DNA of 55,864 bases, from the NCBI GenBank assembly GCA_036939755.1, contig JALLAZ010000030.1, positions 1 through 55,864 on the forward strand, given 5' to 3'. The position numbers were made by a program, and so were the translations under genes. This stretch comes from Stephanodiscus triporus (taxonomy: Eukaryota; Bacillariophyta; Thalassiosirophyceae; Thalassiosirales; Thalassiosiraceae). Under the pieces are notes generated by a model that was given only the letters and a program-made list of their open reading frames with translations, was not told where the DNA came from and did not search any database. Positions 1 through 12,295 of this stretch are shown piece by piece (positions within the stretch are counted from its first letter, which is position 1; each line of letters starts with the position of its first letter).

Positions 1-61
1 GTAGACTCGTCGCGCAGCATGTTGGCTGATTGTTGTGTGCGGCGGCGTCGGGGGGGGGGTG

Positions 62-98
62 CCATGGCGGCCGTATGGGACGACGGCGGCCGCCATGG
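62..98. repeat. GC-rich perfect inverted repeat
   Basis: The 12-base arm at 62-73 (ccatggcggccg) is the exact reverse complement of 87-98, with a 13-base spacer. It could form a hairpin or be a leftover of a small transposon end. No function can be assigned. Confidence 0.7.
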
Positions 99-217
99 TT
101 GGGGTGTGCTTTTGAGCTAGCTTTAGCTAGCGGCACACCGTACTTTAGCGTATGTACGTAGTTTTAGTTTTGTCACACCCCAAAAGCCATTGTTAAGTCG
201 AGTCTTTGTGAGGTCTC

Positions 218-258
218 ACTGTATGTACCTTACTATCTTAGTGTAAGTTACATACAGT
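218..258. repeat. Inverted repeat upstream of the mosaic gene
   Basis: The 10-base arm actgtatgta at 218-227 is matched by its reverse complement at 249-258, and pairing continues inward with mismatches (ttac and gtaa). It lies 110-150 bases ahead of the first ATG of the next gene, so it may be a regulatory palindrome or a miniature transposon remnant. Confidence 0.6.
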
Positions 259-370
259 AGCCCAAGCGAAGATTCGAATTTGAGTGGCCGGGAGTGGCTC
301 ATGGATTTGATTTCACAGAACACACACACGCTGTGAACTGTCAGTGCCGGAGCTACTCGCAGCGTAGATT

Positions 371-3300
371 ATGATGTCCACGGCATCGACAATTATGTCG
401 TGCGCAATATTTCGCCGGTCCATCGCAATGACAATAGTACGCATCGCATTATGTTATGTCCTCTTATTTGGGATGCGCGATTTTGCGAATGCATTCACCA
501 ATGGACCTGAAGACAAATACTTTTGTGGCTGGAAGTGGGACGACGCCGACTGCCAATCGCGCCAACACTGCCCGACCGGCCGTAGCGAGGAATGTGATGG
601 CTTCGACGAGGGCGTGAAGTGCTTCGCCAACTCCCAATGCGACGCGAAGCTCGGGCATGGAGCAGGGTTTGTCCCGGGAGAGCCGCCCAAGCAAAGCCCG
701 GGGGGGACGAGTCGGCCGACATTTACCGGGAAAAGCGATAATATTACCGACCATTACTGGTGTGGTGTGGGATTGGATGATGCCATCAATAAGTGTGGGG
801 TACATTGTCCTAGCGGTACATCTAATGAATGCCCTCAGGGTCATATCTGCTACCATGATGTGTGAGTGAATAATTCCGATGACCCGGTATAAGTTCTTTT
901 GTTCTGATGCTACAGTCATGCATGTCTATCAACATTAGGTCGCCTAACATCCCAGTTCGCAACATATTTCCTATCAAATGAATCGGCAGGTTAGCATGTG
1001 ATGCGAGGAATATAGTTCATCCAGCTCCACCGTCGATCTCTCCAAAGAATGCTTTGCCTACACTCACTCCAGGTACTACACTGTCTCCTGCAACAACGTC
1101 TTCTCCCACAATGATACCAACGGATGAGCCAATAGGCCCGCCTGACCCACTTACATATCCCAGCGACGACCCAACAGGTATTTTCATGAATATTATATTC
1201 TTTTGCGATGGCGTATTTTATTCGAGCATCCTGCTTTCCGTCTTTTCATTCGTCTTCGTTCGTTTCTCAAACAATAGATCATTGGTTTTGTGGAGTCAGT
1301 CTTGATGATACCAATGCAAAGTGCGAACAGCACTGTCCCACAGCGACTGAATGCCCCATGGGTCAAAGTAAGTCATATTGTGATGCTGGTTATTGGGGAA
1401 ACAGTATCATCAATCATCTTCGTTAAACTAATCTAAATGCGTCCTTGCTTTGCAGTATGCTTTTTTGGGACACAATGTGACAGTCGAACGTACAGCCCAA
1501 CGCCTCCGCCGACACACCGCCCAACGTGAGTCATTCCTTTAAGCATTGGGTTGTTTCGAGCATTATCGTTTGGATATATTAACGTTAATTAATGTTCACT
1601 TTACTTCTGTACTCACAGAACCTCGGATCCAACTCAGAGCCCAACCTTCACAATGCTTCCTACTCTCCCCGCTACTGTGTCCATGCCTCCATCGGCTGCG
1701 CCAACACTACCGGGACCAAGTAAAAGTCCGACGCTAACTCCTACTCCGGGGCCGGTATGTTGAGCTCTAACTCGTAATTTTTGGGTGCTTGGTTTCCTTT
1801 ATTTTATGATTCTAACATGAAACTGTTTTCAGACGTATGCACCAATGCCATCTACCGTGGCTACTTTTTTTTGCGGTATAGACTGGGACGATGCCGTCAC
1901 AAATTGTAAACGGAGATGTCCGTCAGGAGAGGTGTGTGAAACTAATCTATTCAGTTTGTCCGTTCCTTGCTCATATAATGCGCTGTTTTTTATTCTATGG
2001 GTAAATAATGCTGATATCATCAATTGATTTTCTGCCATACCTTTCCTATGTACATTAGTCCACAGAGTGCCCTTTCGACGAGAAGTGCTTTACCCTAACG
2101 CCATGCAAGGAAGAAATGGGCTACCCGGAAGAATTTGGACTCAGTAATGGCACGAATGCCGCAGCCGGGGGAGGTACTGAGGCATGTGTGCCGTTCACAG
2201 TCACAATTGTGGCTGATAACTGGCCCAAGGAAATTTCCTGGGTCGTGAAAAACATAGACATGAATGAAACTGTAGCGGAGGGTGACAACGAAAATCTAAT
2301 ACCAGGAAAGCCAGTTGAATACAATGAGTGTTTAAAGAGTAAAATGGGATGCTACGAGTTCACAATTAACGGTGAGATCTTTGTTGATATAGCTGCATGC
2401 ATGTATTGTTATCTGATAAATTCTGATTTTATAAGACGAAATGTTGGTTGCTAACTCTTGAACAAAGATACTGGAGGGGATGGAATTTGTTGTAAGGACG
2501 GAAGCGGAAGCTACAAAATTACATGGGACGGAGAAATGTTGATGGAGGGTGCGGCGTTTTACGAGTCCGAAACAACGCCGTTTGGGGGGTGCGGCGTGAG
2601 TGAGCAACCAACTGCCAGTCCATTAGAAGCCGCTGAGGGTGACACATCGAGTGGTGTAACAATCAGTAGTGGCGTCGATGGAGATTCGGGAGACCTGGCT
2701 TACCGATGTGTGGCAAAGGCTTTGCTAGAACAGGGATATCAAGTGTCAAGCGACAAATGTGAATTGTTCATCAACTGCTTTAACCCACAAATAAATGTTG
2801 CAGATGATTGGTTTTGTGACGAGTCTGAGCAGTGCGTCAGTGTGTCTGCATGCAGCATAAATGGAGACGAAGCATCTGACAAAGATACAGCAATGGAACA
2901 ACCTGCTTCACGGCCGGTAGTAACTCAAGAGACTCCCACAGAGACGACTAGTGTTTCCCCTACTGGAGCGACTGAGGTATTGCTGCATCCAACGATGTCT
3001 CCAGCGCCAGGAACATTGGAGGAAACGGTACTTCCCACGACATCTTCAGAGCCAGGAACTTCTTATGAAACGATACTTCCCACAACTTCACACACCACTT
3101 ATGGGCCGTGCGGTGGCTTGCCATGTTATCAAAATGACCACTGTCGAAGCCAATACGGATTTTGTGGCCCCGGTGAAGGTTACTGTGACGATTCTTCGAT
3201 TTGGACTAAAGATTGTCCAGATGTAGAGCTGTCTTCACACCCCTCCCCATCCCTAACCACTATTCCCATTACCAATGCACCAGAACTAGATCATCTTCCA

Positions 3301-4240
3301 TTTAGCAAACCTCAAGGTGGTAAGAAACCTGTAGGTGGTAAGGGAGAGCCTGCAAGAACAAATCCTCCAATAAATCAATCAATAACAACAGGCAGCCCTA
3401 CAGCAATAAATACAGCGTTCACATCAACAAGCAGCCCTACTTCATCCCCAATATTGTCCGAAGAAGCGTCTGATGATTTTTGGTCCAGTACTTATTCAAT
3501 TACAACTCCACCTTCTAGTTCTTCTGAGACCCACACAGAAGACGAGTCACTAATTGCAGACTCAGTATTGGAAGCAAATGATGAAAGTTGCACGGGCGAA
3601 CCCTGTCCGGTGTCTACTCATTGTCGCTCGAGGTATGGATCTTGTGGCCCTGGATTTATCTATTGGTACGTTTCTACGTTAATAAACGATGCGAAGATTG
3701 GTGCATGTTAATTTTTTACATCGCTCATTGATGTTGTATTCATTTCTCTATTGCAGCAACATGTACACTATTTGGAAGGATACTTGTCCTCCATCTCCAC
3801 TTGGAGCAAAGTTTACACAGACCCCTGCACACAATTCGGTGACTCCAACTGATTCTCCCGCTTTGAACCCTGACTTCAGTTTGCCAACAATGCCACCTCT
3901 AGCCAGACCAAGTCTTCCAACGATAACAAAAGCATCACCTTTCAATATCACGAACTCTGTTTCTGCTACAGACAAAGAAACACCATCGAATATCACTAGC
4001 TACTTTTTTGGTACAGATGAAGGTAATGCCGAGTCAGAAACTGCAAATATGACGGATGAAGACTCAAACATTGACAAAGAAAACCAACAAGAAAATTCTG
4101 AGGTCCAAAATGACAGTACAAATGTATTTCAATCTGAAGTTTATCTCACAGAATGGATTCAGTCTGCCAGCAATGGCGTAAAACCATGCTACCTTGAGAG
4201 CGGACTTGCTGTTACAACGCTCATGCTGTTGATACTTTGA
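371..4240 (+). CDS. Secreted cysteine-rich mosaic protein with hevein-like domains
   Basis: Nine exons join with consistent phase: 371-861, 1008-1177, 1278-1367, 1456-1525, 1619-1754, 1833-1931, 2059-2371, 2468-3665 and 3757-4240, giving 1016 residues. The first acceptor (1007) is the weakest call. A signal peptide is best read from the ATG at 428, with cleavage after ANA. Four copies of a short module follow, roughly FCG..LDDA...C..HCP.G..CP, in exons 1 (two copies), 3 and 6. Pro/Thr/Ser-rich linkers separate them. Exons 7-8 carry a larger extracellular module with a GDGICC motif. Two hevein-like modules (CRS.YG.CGPG) start near 3107 and 3589; the second is split by the last intron. Ser/Thr-rich spacers and a short hydrophobic C-terminus (LAVTTLMLLIL) suggest a GPI-type or membrane anchor. 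By family it is an extracellular, probably cell-wall or chitin-associated protein. No enzyme domain is visible and the exact role is unknown. Confidence 0.8.
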
Positions 4241-4726
4241 TCGAGGAGTCAGGAGATGCCCTCGATGCAAATTCGACGTAACTCCCGATGATGCGGAGGT
4301 TCGGGGTACATGTGAGTTCCGAAAGGAAATACTCATGCGATGCAGTTTTCAGATGCAGTTCGAATGGCAGAGAGTGGGTGTTCAGGTGGTAAAGACTGCA
4401 TGAAAGCTGAGAATCAGCCAGAAACTGCACGTGATTATCTAAAAGCAAACAGTCGTCATAGAATTGTGAGTGGCAGGAACAGCAGTGGAGAGGTGAGGTT
4501 ATGTGCCCTTTCTCCTTTGGCGCGTCCCATGTTGGAGCGGAGACAAATTGCAGATTGCTCACCGTAGAAGACGAAGTCGTCTCGGAGTTGTCAAGTCTGT
4601 CCAAAACAGCTTTTCAAGCTAAGCATATCATTACTTTCATAAAAATAGTTGTTGATATTCTTCAATAGATTTTGTCCTTTCAAGGCAATTAGCTACTTTA
4701 GCGTCAATTTCACTAAGGGGATACAA
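4241..4726. other. Intergenic, tail-to-tail
   Basis: This lies between the 3' ends of the mosaic gene (+) and the mitochondrial RNA polymerase (-). A 75-codon open frame at 4340-4567 has no recognisable motif and is not called. Otherwise I see only probable 3' untranslated sequence. Confidence 0.5.
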
Positions 4727-7700
4727 TCACTGAAAGAAATATGGTGCGGACCTCACATCATTAAGATCCAACTCCCCAGGGGCTGGAATATCAGGGAATG
4801 TTATAGAGGGGTAACGTATTGCCCAATTTATTTTCAGCTCCTCAAGGAGAGGACGATTGTATAATTCTATGAAGGATTCCCGGAGAACAACATTCATCTC
4901 TTCAATATCACATGGATGTGTCCAATATGAATCGTGGACTGCTGAGAAGTGAAGACCCCGCTTTTGCATCTCCACGGCCTGTGATAAAGGGCAAAATATT
5001 TTAGACTTCATGCAATGATGGACAACAATGGAGCTCTTTAGCAAAGGAGCTCATTACTCGATCTTAGCACAACCACTCACCGTAAGAATCATGTGCGATG
5101 AGTCAAGTGAGTGCACATAGTTTGGTGGAAACGCAGAAACTTGGCGCTGGCGGTGCAAAGGCAGCACGTCAGAGTCATTTGTCAGCATAATATTTTGAAG
5201 GAGAGTTACAACCGCAAATGCGCGTTTTTGTCGGTATGGCTGGAGGGTGGGGAAGAGCAAGGATGAGAATTTGGCACCGCGAGTACACGTCTTGAACGCC
5301 TTCCAACAGCACTTTCGACTTCGAAACTGATCGTGAAAAACAAAACTAACCTGGACGACAGGAACGCCAATAGGAGAAACAAATGCAACAGGTTGCCCTT
5401 GAGAAGCTATCAAACGCGCACATTCTGTAAGCCAATTCATCGTTTGACGTGCTCCTTTGAATTGCTGTCCCATAACTTCCATTGTCAGCGATGCAAGGTA
5501 ACCACACGCCATATGAATCTCAGGCTCTTTTTCATCAATATCACAGCCCTTAGCTTCTAGTTTCTCCTTAATCTTCTCACTGATTTGGTTTTTCGCACCA
5601 ATGTATGTCACGCCATAAACAGATGTCATGACAGTTCGTTTCACCACACCTCTATCAATTAATCCATTCACCAGACGAGCAGACTTCACCCTCTTTAGCA
5701 AATCTTTCTCCGCTTTTGTGAGATCGCTTTTATTTTCATCAAACGGAATCATATCATTTGCATCAATCGAAACGCGTCTAATTACTTCTTGCATCACACC
5801 AATGTACACATCTTGAGGTTTGTCAGCGACGCAGAGGTTTACAGCCTTTCCACCACTCCTATCCCTCCCAAGAGCGGCGTAATGTTGCAATCCATTGCAC
5901 GAACCATCCATATGAACAGGAAGCGAACACATATAGTTTTCGGGATCGCCCGAGTCAACCGCTTGAACAATCTCGTGACATGTAGCCAGACCTTGAAACG
6001 GGTCATCGAACTTCCTCCACCAATCATTCTCTCCAAACGGATCATTTACAGTTGCGCGTATGTTATCCATGTTCATTTCCGCAAACTGTGCTCGACCGTC
6101 AAATGACATCTTATCAGCTCTGAGAATCATGACAAAAAACCATCGTGAGAATCACAACAAAGACCACACCAAATGAGGTACAACGAAGTCATACATACCC
6201 AGCCAAGTTTGCAAGATGCACCTTCAACCAATAAAGTCCGTTTTTCCCCAAGGGCTTTGGATTCGCAAACATCAGAAGTGCCCGGCATAGATCCGACCCA
6301 ACAATCGAAAGATGAGGAGGCACGGGATATGCCCGACCACGAAAGTCAATGTTGTAGGGAAAAAATATCTCGTCAAAGTCCTTATACTTGTTCGCCTGGT
6401 TAAGTTTGAGCGTTGCCGAGCATCGCAACGAGTGTAAGTCCATATTTTTTTGCTTGAATCGGTTGTGTTTTGTTAGCGCGTCTCTGTATTTGCGATAAGC
6501 TTCTAGCTGAATACGCTTCTCGAAGTCTCCAAGGGTCTTAAAGTCTACATAATCATTATACTTTGGCAGTGGCGGGACTTCATAATCGACTCGGGAAGGG
6601 ATGTCACCCAGCACGACTCCGTTTTCCCAGCACTTCCATGCTGTGTCCAACACCAAGTGATTGATTTTCCAGGGTATATTCCCCAAAACGTTCAGACCTT
6701 CCATAACCTTAGATAAGTCAGCCCTGTTAAGTGAATCCTTTTGGGATTTAATTGTTGATGATTAGCGATGTTGTAAGGAAACCCCGATGACGATTTTTTT
6801 TACCAAACTCACCATTTGTGTCTTACAATTTCTTGTTCTCATGAAAGGAACCTTGATTGTTTCATATCCTCCACTATTAATATCTGTCCACTCTTTCGGT
6901 GGCACCACCATTGGCTGAACACGATCACTGCGGATAGACAGTGGTATGTGCATAGATGTAAGAGACAACTCCTCTTTAATTGCAATCCTAAACAAATCAG
7001 GATGGATGGATATGGATCCATGTAACTTCCCATTGCTATTCTTCTTTCTCTGATATCGAAAGGCAGGCTCGGGTGTCTCACATCCAGAACCCGCGCCTAA
7101 GTGCTTCGAGTATTTCGTGTGGTCCAAGAGCAGCCGGATCAACGCTGCACCGAGTTTAACCTTTTTCACTGGGTCCCACTCGGCAAAGGTATTCATCGAC
7201 GGTTGCTTGTTTGACCCCATTTCATCCACTCCTTCCGCAACGAATCCTTCTGCGAGCAGAATTTCTTTGCACCGCTTTCGAACTATATCAGGGCGAACTC
7301 GTCCTAACCCTTTCAATGACTTCTGCTCACTTGCCGAGCTTCCACCTGATAATTCATCAAGAAACCGCTGCAAATGAGATGCAGAATAGACCCATCTGTC
7401 AATGGGATCGCCGCCTGACTGATCATCAATCCCATCCGATTCCATCTGAGTAGGTATATTTCCTTGCTTACCCCAGGCATCACTTTGGTCAGTATCGTCA
7501 CTTTCTCCTCTATTCAAGCTATTTACTTTTAGTTTCCTTTCGCTAGCCCGAACCCTGAGAGCTCGTGATACATTAAGCTCCATCTCCAAGACTTCTGCAA
7601 TTTGTAGCGCAAGCGAAATTACCTTGGACTCTCCATCCTTATCTGCAAGTGAAATTGACGCCGCCGTGTGTGCCAGTAGCACTGCTATCTTTCTCGGAGG

Positions 7701-8813
7701 GAGTAGGCAGAGTAGTGGTCCGTACACCGACCGGTCTTTGACAGACCTTGGACGTGCAGATGTGCCATCTTCCCCATCATCGGAGTCGGGGATGGATGAT
7801 AGCTGATCACCTGCCCCTTCAGCTGAGAGGTGTTTATAAGTGCACGTTTTGTAATCATGATTCAAATACAGCCACTGCTCTAGCTCAATGGCCTCCGTCA
7901 AAGGCTCAAACCACGAATCCAGTGCTCTCCTCACCGCGGGGATTGTTTCATGGTCAGAGCGATCCCGAGCCGAGTTCCAAACTTCCAAGTGTTTAAGGAT
8001 TGCTTCTTCGGTGGATTCCACCTCTAGTTGCAGTTGAAGGCGGTATAAATCTTTATACTTTGAATTTTTGATGACGTCTCTCGCTTCCGCATTTAGAAGC
8101 TCATGCAGCGATTCAGCCTCATCCTCTACTACAGCTTGATTTTGATGAGCACTCAAGCCGTTGGAGGGTGGTTGAGACTCATAGCTTGTATGGACATTCA
8201 GAAAATCAAGGTTTTGCTTGTGTAGCCGACAGGGCTCCCAATCACTATTGTGTGAAAACTCAGAAAATGATTCAGGGTATTCCTCAAAGCCAAGAGAGGA
8301 TTGCCGAGAGTATTCAACAAGATCTTTGTTCATCAATTGAAGCAATGATACTTCCTCGACATTACTATCATCTGATTGTCTTCTACGGGGATTGTGAGAT
8401 AAAGGGGAACCATTCGAAATATTGCTGCTGTTAATAAGATCAAGGAGTGATTCTTCGACGTCAGCATGATCATCACCTGCTTCGTCGTCGCCGAGCTCAC
8501 TAACGTCATACGAAGGCCTGGTACTCATCGTCCTCTTCAACGATGGAGCGCTTGTTCGATGAGAGGTATTTCTATCGGTAGGGCTGCACAAAGGATAAGA
8601 CATTTGATGATAACGCGGCTTTCTGTTGAAAGAGTATGAAAACTCATAATTACTGAATATTGACTGATGGCAGGAGTGTGATTTGATGGATGATGATGAC
8701 ACTATTGGCAGTCCACGTCGCATTGACCGACGATCGCAACCGACGTTTACCAACCAGCGGCAGCAGGATGATGCCACGCTACAGCGACGATCTGATAAGG
8801 AGGCCCGAATCAT
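4727..8813 (-). CDS. POLRMT: Mitochondrial (T7-type) DNA-directed RNA polymerase
   Basis: Five exons on the minus strand, 8813-6813, 6737-6199, 6119-5351, 5239-5081 and 4978-4727, give 1239 residues. Introns are 75, 79, 111 and 102 bp, all GT-AG and phase-consistent. The Arg/Ser-rich start looks like a mitochondrial presequence. About 600 poorly conserved residues follow, then the single-subunit polymerase core: VPPKEW near residue 640, GLNVLGNIPWKIN, and FPYNIDFRGRAYP. Motif A is DGSCNGLQHYAALGRD (catalytic Asp about 918). Motif B is RGVVKRTVMTSVYG (Arg 1003, Lys 1007, Tyr 1015). Then comes FPPNYVHSLDSSHM, and motif C is HDSYWTHP (Asp about 1172). The end PYFFQ resembles the family's C-terminal foot. 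It transcribes the mitochondrial genome. A plastid paralogue is possible in principle, but nothing plastid-like is seen at the N-terminus. Confidence 0.96.
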
Positions 8814-10576
8814 GATGCAACGTTCTTACGTTGATGATTAACATCAGGCTGGCTATCGACGCACGTAATTCACAGCCATATTGATATGAACAGCTTTTGT
8901 TGGCGGAGGAGGCGCTTTTCTTTCCGTCGCCCGTATCTAGTATGGTACATGTTGTATCTAGCGGGTGGGCTTGCGTGGTGGTGAAGCAAGAGATGGGTAT
9001 CCGTACTGTGGTACTACCTCCTCATCGAGAGAGGAGAGATGGATGTCCGGCTGAGAAACTGGATTTAGGGGGGACATGGGGGGGCAATATTAGGGCGTAC
9101 AAAAACAAAGGTTTTGGCTCACAGCTCTCTTCCTTCCATTGGAACGACGCCTCGTGGCTTTTCCATGTCAGACATTGGTAAATGAGCATGACATATGATA
9201 TACTATCTAATGATGATCAAAATATATTACCCAGATGTTAGGGCTCAACCTTCCCTACACTTTTCAGCATTCGCTCCAGGTGTGGTGCAAGCGTGGGTGG
9301 GACAAAAAGAACGCCGTTAACAAAAGTAACACCCATTAACCTCATCTTAATCAGAAAATACACACCAATCAACCATTTATTTATCTAAAATGCACACCAA
9401 TCAACCAATTATTCATCTTACAAAGGCGCTATCTGACTGAGCATGGACGAGGAGGGTTGCTGTCCCCCCAAAATTGGACTTGTTATCATTATCAAGCAGA
9501 TGTGCATTTAAACGGGAGCTGGGCAACACGACTTTCTCAGGTGAAATAGAGATGATTATTTGACTCTTAACTTTGCCAAAACACAATATACTACAATCAA
9601 CCATGTTGGGATACAGCAGGTAAGTGACACATGATTATCTACACACATGAACTCTGGAAGCGATGCTATTACATTGACATTTTTGTGACTGTCCTATCCT
9701 CCAAAGATCCCGAGCATCGACTCAAATTCTGGACTCTGGGATACATTGTTCTTGGGACTTGGGGCCAAGCCGTACCCAAATTAAAAAAAGGTAAGCAACG
9801 CCTAACTGAAATTTTTGCACGGCCGTCATCTCTTCTTCAAACATGATCAGATCCGACATTGATCATCCTTAGTCATGATTAATAACCCTCCCTCTAGCAA
9901 TCGTTCTAAAGTAGGATCAAAGCTGGCTGCTATGACTTGAGCGAGATGTGAGATGTTCAAAGCATCCCAACTTGTCTCTTTTGTCTCATCTATTTCCTTT
10001 GATCGATGGCTACATGAAATAAAAGTGGGTTGAAGACTTCTCCTCCTTGCTTGCTGCAAGATGCTTGCTGTGCCTTGCCTCGAGTCCGTGTTGCACAACC
10101 TTTCCACTTTGTACGAAAACACCCCTATTGAAATCGAAGTAAAGGTATGCTCCCTCGCACCTTGACAATGCCTGACTGGGAATAGAGTGGTTGGAGTTGC
10201 ATTTGCATGCTAACAAGAGTCGATCTAATTGAGGACTTCCCCTTCACAGTCTCCATGCATTACTCCATGCACCTTGCGCTAGGCCTGGTCTGGGGCCTAA
10301 TGCCAATCTCGAGGAGAGCCTAGGATAATCGCCATGATACTCATATTCGTGATAGCTGGAGAGCCTAACCTCTTCGACTTTGGGGGCATTACCTCCGTCA
10401 CCTGATGGACGCGTGGCCCTCCTGAGCTTGACAGGTTTGATTCAGGCTTTATGAATCTATGATAAAATTGTGTCATGATTATATTCCAACCACAGGGAGC
10501 AATTACGATAGTCTGCAGTGTTTTAATTAGATTTTCACGACCAAGAAGAATATTCCTTCCTATCATTAGCTTGTTA
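8814..10576. other. Long intergenic region
   Basis: No gene recognised. It contains the 5' flank of the RNA polymerase gene and the 3' flank of the beta-oxidation gene. A short imperfect direct repeat (acaccaatcaacca) occurs twice between 9360 and 9410. Open frames at 8897-9181 and 9847-10122 have no recognisable motif and are not called. Confidence 0.5.
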
Positions 10577-12262
10577 CTACAGCTTGGAATTGATTGACTT
10601 AGTTGATGTTGCCAGTCCCTTCTTGTAGTACTCCTGAACACCCACGTCCAAATCAACACATTTCCTCAACAACTCACTGGGGCAGAAATATTCACTGTTG
10701 GGGTGCATTCGATGAAACTTCTCGAGTCCGTTAAGTATTTGGGGCAAGCCAATATAATTGTCAGCCCAAAACATCGGCCCACCTTTGTTAAGAAGAATAT
10801 ACATTAGACAATAATTAGAAAAGTGGTATTGTTGCAGATCCGGGGGCAATCTTACCTCTCCAAGCCGGCCAGCCATATCCATACAAGTAAATAATGTCGA
10901 CGTCGGAAGGGTCAGATGCGATGCCCTCTTCCAAAATTTTAAAACCTTCATTTACAAGAGGGAAGGCAAGCCGGCGGATGATTTCATCTTGGCCTAATTT
11001 TGTACCCCGCTGTGGAGAATTTGATGAATATTTGTCTATCAACTCCTGCATTTCAGACGACGTCAGCGGTTTGCGGCCCTTTCCGACTTTTGGGTCGTAG
11101 TCATACCACCCCTAGAATATAATGCATGTCAAGCATTTTGTAATTTTCACTCTCGTCAAGTTCACAACATGAAGAAACACGGATCTACATACCTTTTTCG
11201 TCTTTTGACCAAGACGGCCCAACTTCTCAACCATTTCATCGGCCAACTCAGTGTATCGTATTTGCTTCCTGTTTGGACCCACAATACCAGTCTTCGGATC
11301 ACGCAGAAGTCCCTTCTCTCTTCGAATGTTGAACCTAAACCAAAAAGATGAGATTGTGATCGAAATTAGGAGCATCTCGACAAATGACCATGTCGAATAT
11401 CCCGGATTAGTTGACGAGAAAAATCGAATCTCACCCAATATCATTCCCCGCGATATCCGACATGACGAAGGGACCAACGGCCATGCCGAAGCACTTCGGC
11501 CCCATCGCCGCGTCCACGTCGCCGATGCCGAGTCCGGACAGTCCACCTCCGTAGTCCACGAGCAAAAGGCACGCTTCGGTGACGTACGGGTGCAACATTC
11601 GATTGCCGACGAAGCCGTCGCAATTTCCCACAACTACGGGGACCTTCCCGATTCGCCTAGTCATGGCGCGTATCACGTCCAACGTCTCGACGCTCGTTTC
11701 CTTGCCCCGCACGACCTCCACGAGCCTCATCACGTGCGCGGGGCTGAAGAAGTGCATCCCCGCGCAGTACTTTCGCCGTTCGGGCGATAGCGACGACGCG
11801 ATGGCGTCGACGTCCAACGTCGAGGTGTTGCTCAGGATCAACGCGTCCCCCCTCTCGACGATGACGTCGAGCTTCGAAAATATATCCCCCTTCACCCCGA
11901 GGTCCTCGAACGCCGCCTCCACGACGAGGTCGCAGTCGGCGAGGCACGACAGGTCCGCGCACGGCACGAGGTTCGACGTCATCCGTTCCAACTTCGACGT
12001 GTCGAATTTGCCCCTGTCGCGTTCGCCCCCGAGGATCGAACGAACGTCCCTCGATCCGGCCTCGAGTCCCGCGGGGTTCACGTCCACCAGCTTGACCGGG
12101 CCGTACCCCGCCCGCAGGAACGACGCCGCGATCCCTCGTCCCATCGTGCCCGCCCCGACGACGCCGACGGTCCCACGTCCCGCCCTAAGGCGATCATTAT
12201 TGTCCCCGCCCGTCGTCGTCGTCGTCGTCGTCGCTCCGTATCCCTCCCTCCCTCCTCGGCCG

Positions 12263-12295
<33 letters not shown>

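Larger units (their letters stand above)
1..370. other. Upstream noncoding region
   Basis: No convincing coding signal. It holds two inverted repeats, listed separately. It probably contains the promoter and 5' leader of the secreted mosaic protein that begins at 371 or 428. Confidence 0.5.

Noticed and set aside
4340..4567. 75-codon frame after the mosaic gene
   Set aside because: No similarity to the modules upstream and no splice arrangement that extends the mosaic protein convincingly.
8897..9181. 94-codon frame upstream of the RNA polymerase gene
   Set aside because: Begins at a non-ATG codon and has no recognisable features.
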